Part shown: in pieces, positions 5,132 to 6,334 of the stretch
Layout of the letters: each line of letters starts with the position of its first letter
How positions within the stretch are numbered: position 1 is the stretch's first letter
Assembly: GCA_031550755.1 (NCBI GenBank)
Contig: JAVBOJ010000007.1
Coordinates: 1-6,334 of the forward strand
Origin: JAVBOJ01 sp031550755
Lineage (GTDB): Bacteria > Bacillota > Clostridia > Oscillospirales > UBA929
Length of the DNA stretch: 6,334 bases
Direction of reading: 5' to 3'
The notes under the pieces: model-generated
Told to the model about the DNA's origin: nothing
Database searches by the model: none
The model's input: only the letters and a program-made list of their open reading frames with translations
Translations under genes and position numbers: made by a program

Positions 5132-6334
5132 CTAATATTGGTATCCCCAGTAAATCATATGACCGGCGGATTTTCCGCAGCACACACAGGTGTCCGACAG
5201 GGCTTCCTGTTCAAACGGCATACAGCGGGATTTCATGCCGGTTTCGGCGCGCACCTTGTCCTCGCACTCGACCGAGCCGCACCACATGCTGCGCACAAAA
5301 CCGCCGTCTGTTTCGGCAATGCCGCGCAGCTCGTCCAGCGTGTGCGCCGTGCGGGTATATCCTTGCAGATGCTCTCTGGCGCGGGCGAGCAGATCGGCCT
5401 GAATCGTCTCCAGCAGAGAGGCCGCCGCCGTTTCGATGTCAGCCAGCGGCAGCGCGGTTTTGTCGCCGCCGTCGCGCCGGGCGGCCATGCACTGACCGGC
5501 CTCGATATCGCGCGGGCCGAGCTCCAGCCGCAACGGTACGCCCTTCATCTCATATTCGGCGAATTTCCAGCCAGGGCTTTGATCCGATTCGTCCACGCGG
5601 GCGCGCAACCCGGCCTTGTTCAGCCGCGCCGTCAGTTCCCGGGCGGCGTCCAACACGCCCGGCTTGTGCATCGCCACCGGCACGACGATCACCTGAATCG
5701 GCGCGATGCGGGGCGGCAGCACCAGCCCGTTGTCGTCGCCATGGGTCATGATGATGCCGCCGATGATCCGGGTGGACACGCCCCAGGACGTCTGGAAGGG
5801 GTACTGGAGCTTGTTGTCACGGTCGGTAAACTGGATGTCAAACGCGCGGGCAAAGCCGTCGCCGAAGAAATGCGACGTGCCCGACTGGAGCGCCTTGCCG
5901 TCGTGCATCATGCACTCAATGGTATAGGTATGCACCGCGCCGGCGAATTTTTCGCTGTCGGTTTTGATGCCCTTGACGACCGGCATGGCCAGCGTTTCCT
6001 CGGCAAAGGTGGCGTAGATCTCCAGCATACGCCGGGTCTCCTCCTCGGCCTCCTGCCGCGTGGCATGGATGGTGTGACCCTCCTGCCACCAAAACTCGCG
6101 GCTGCGCAAAAACGGCCGGGTGGTTTTTTCCCAGCGCACCACGCTGCACCACTGGTTGTACAGCTTGGGCAGGTCGCGCCACGACTGGATGATATGGGCG
6201 TAGTGCTCGCAAAACAGAGTTTCCGACGTCGGGCGCACACACAGCCGCTCGGCCAGCTCCTCGGCACCGCCATGGGTCACCCAGGCCACCTCGGGGGCGA
6301 AGCCGTTCACATGGTCCTTTTCCTTCTGCAGCAG
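5132..6334 (-). CDS. proS: Prolyl-tRNA synthetase, archaeal/eukaryote-like type, N-terminus cut by window edge
   Basis: Class II aminoacyl-tRNA synthetase that charges tRNA-Pro with proline in the cytoplasm; 400 residues of an approximately 475-residue protein are visible and the frame is open to base 6334. The fragment begins LLQKEKDH; the GTG at 6308-6310 is internal, not the start. Fragment residues: RPTSET at 34-39; class II motif 2 from Arg67-x-Glu69 through FLRSREFWWQEGHT at 75-88; motif 3 region LVLPPRIAP; then an anticodon-binding domain (IQVIVVPV onward). The C-terminal domain carries a zinc-type set Cys352-x4-Cys357 and Cys383-x2-Cys386, and the protein ends in Tyr (YWGYQY), as usual for this class. 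There is no sign of the editing insertion of the bacterial-type enzyme in the visible part. TAG stop at 5132-5134. This type occurs in many Firmicutes as the housekeeping enzyme; whether a second ProRS exists in this genome cannot be seen. Confidence 0.96.
   Translation of the reverse strand: MLQKEKDHVNGFAPEVAWVTHGGAEELAERLCVRPTSETLFCEHYAHIIQSWRDLPKLYNQWCSVVRWEKTTRPFLRSREFWWQEGHTIHATRQEAEEETRRMLEIYATFAEETLAMPVVKGIKTDSEKFAGAVHTYTIECMMHDGKALQSGTSHFFGDGFARAFDIQFTDRDNKLQYPFQTSWGVSTRIIGGIIMTHGDDNGLVLPPRIAPIQVIVVPVAMHKPGVLDAARELTARLNKAGLRARVDESDQSPGWKFAEYEMKGVPLRLELGPRDIEAGQCMAARRDGGDKTALPLADIETAAASLLETIQADLLARAREHLQGYTRTAHTLDELRGIAETDGGFVRSMWCGSVECEDKVRAETGMKSRCMPFEQEALSDTCVCCGKSAGHMIYWGYQY

Noticed and set aside
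6308..6310. GTG as start of proS
   Set aside because: The frame continues to the window edge with LLQKEKDH, which matches conserved ProRS sequence, so the gene is truncated by the edge rather than starting here.

Overview
All four protein-coding genes in this 6.3 kb window lie on the minus strand, so the window reads right to left: proS (3' part), nagB, udp, a roughly 400-base non-coding gap, and a very large hybrid sensor histidine kinase whose C-terminus runs off the left edge. The DNA is GC-rich (by eye about 60%, with GC-rich third codon positions). The NagB and uridine phosphorylase are of the short Firmicutes type, ProRS is the archaeal/eukaryote-like type, and the ribosome binding sites are purine-rich AAAGG-type. 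Together these suggest a GC-rich member of the Clostridia, perhaps Oscillospiraceae. This placement is inferred from protein style, not from a database search.

Region by region: 6334-5132 is prolyl-tRNA synthetase, lacking about 75 N-terminal residues that lie outside the window. A 50-base spacer with a short hairpin separates it from nagB (5081-4356, glucosamine-6-phosphate deaminase). nagB is fused translationally to udp (4356-3607, uridine phosphorylase) through a TAATG stop/start overlap with no visible ribosome binding site of its own, so the two are probably made together. Both enzymes feed salvaged material into central metabolism: NagB yields fructose-6-phosphate and ammonia, and Udp yields uracil and ribose-1-phosphate.

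The gap between udp and the kinase (3214-3606) has no credible gene but is densely folded. It holds a 12-bp hairpin right after udp, a 70-base nested hairpin with 15-bp perfect outer arms, an 11-bp hairpin followed by a U-rich tail (likely terminator), a 24-base near-perfect dyad, and a 30-base A/T tract just upstream of a perfect TATAAT -10 box for the kinase. This is the least explained part of the window and could be a dispersed repeat/MITE-like element or a structured RNA.

The kinase (3204-1) has an N-terminal membrane anchor, an approximately 480-residue extracytoplasmic Cache-type sensor, a second membrane helix, HAMP, PAS, HisKA, HATPase and a receiver domain, with all expected phosphotransfer residues visible. 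I see no CRISPR array, tRNA, rRNA, transposase or prophage gene.
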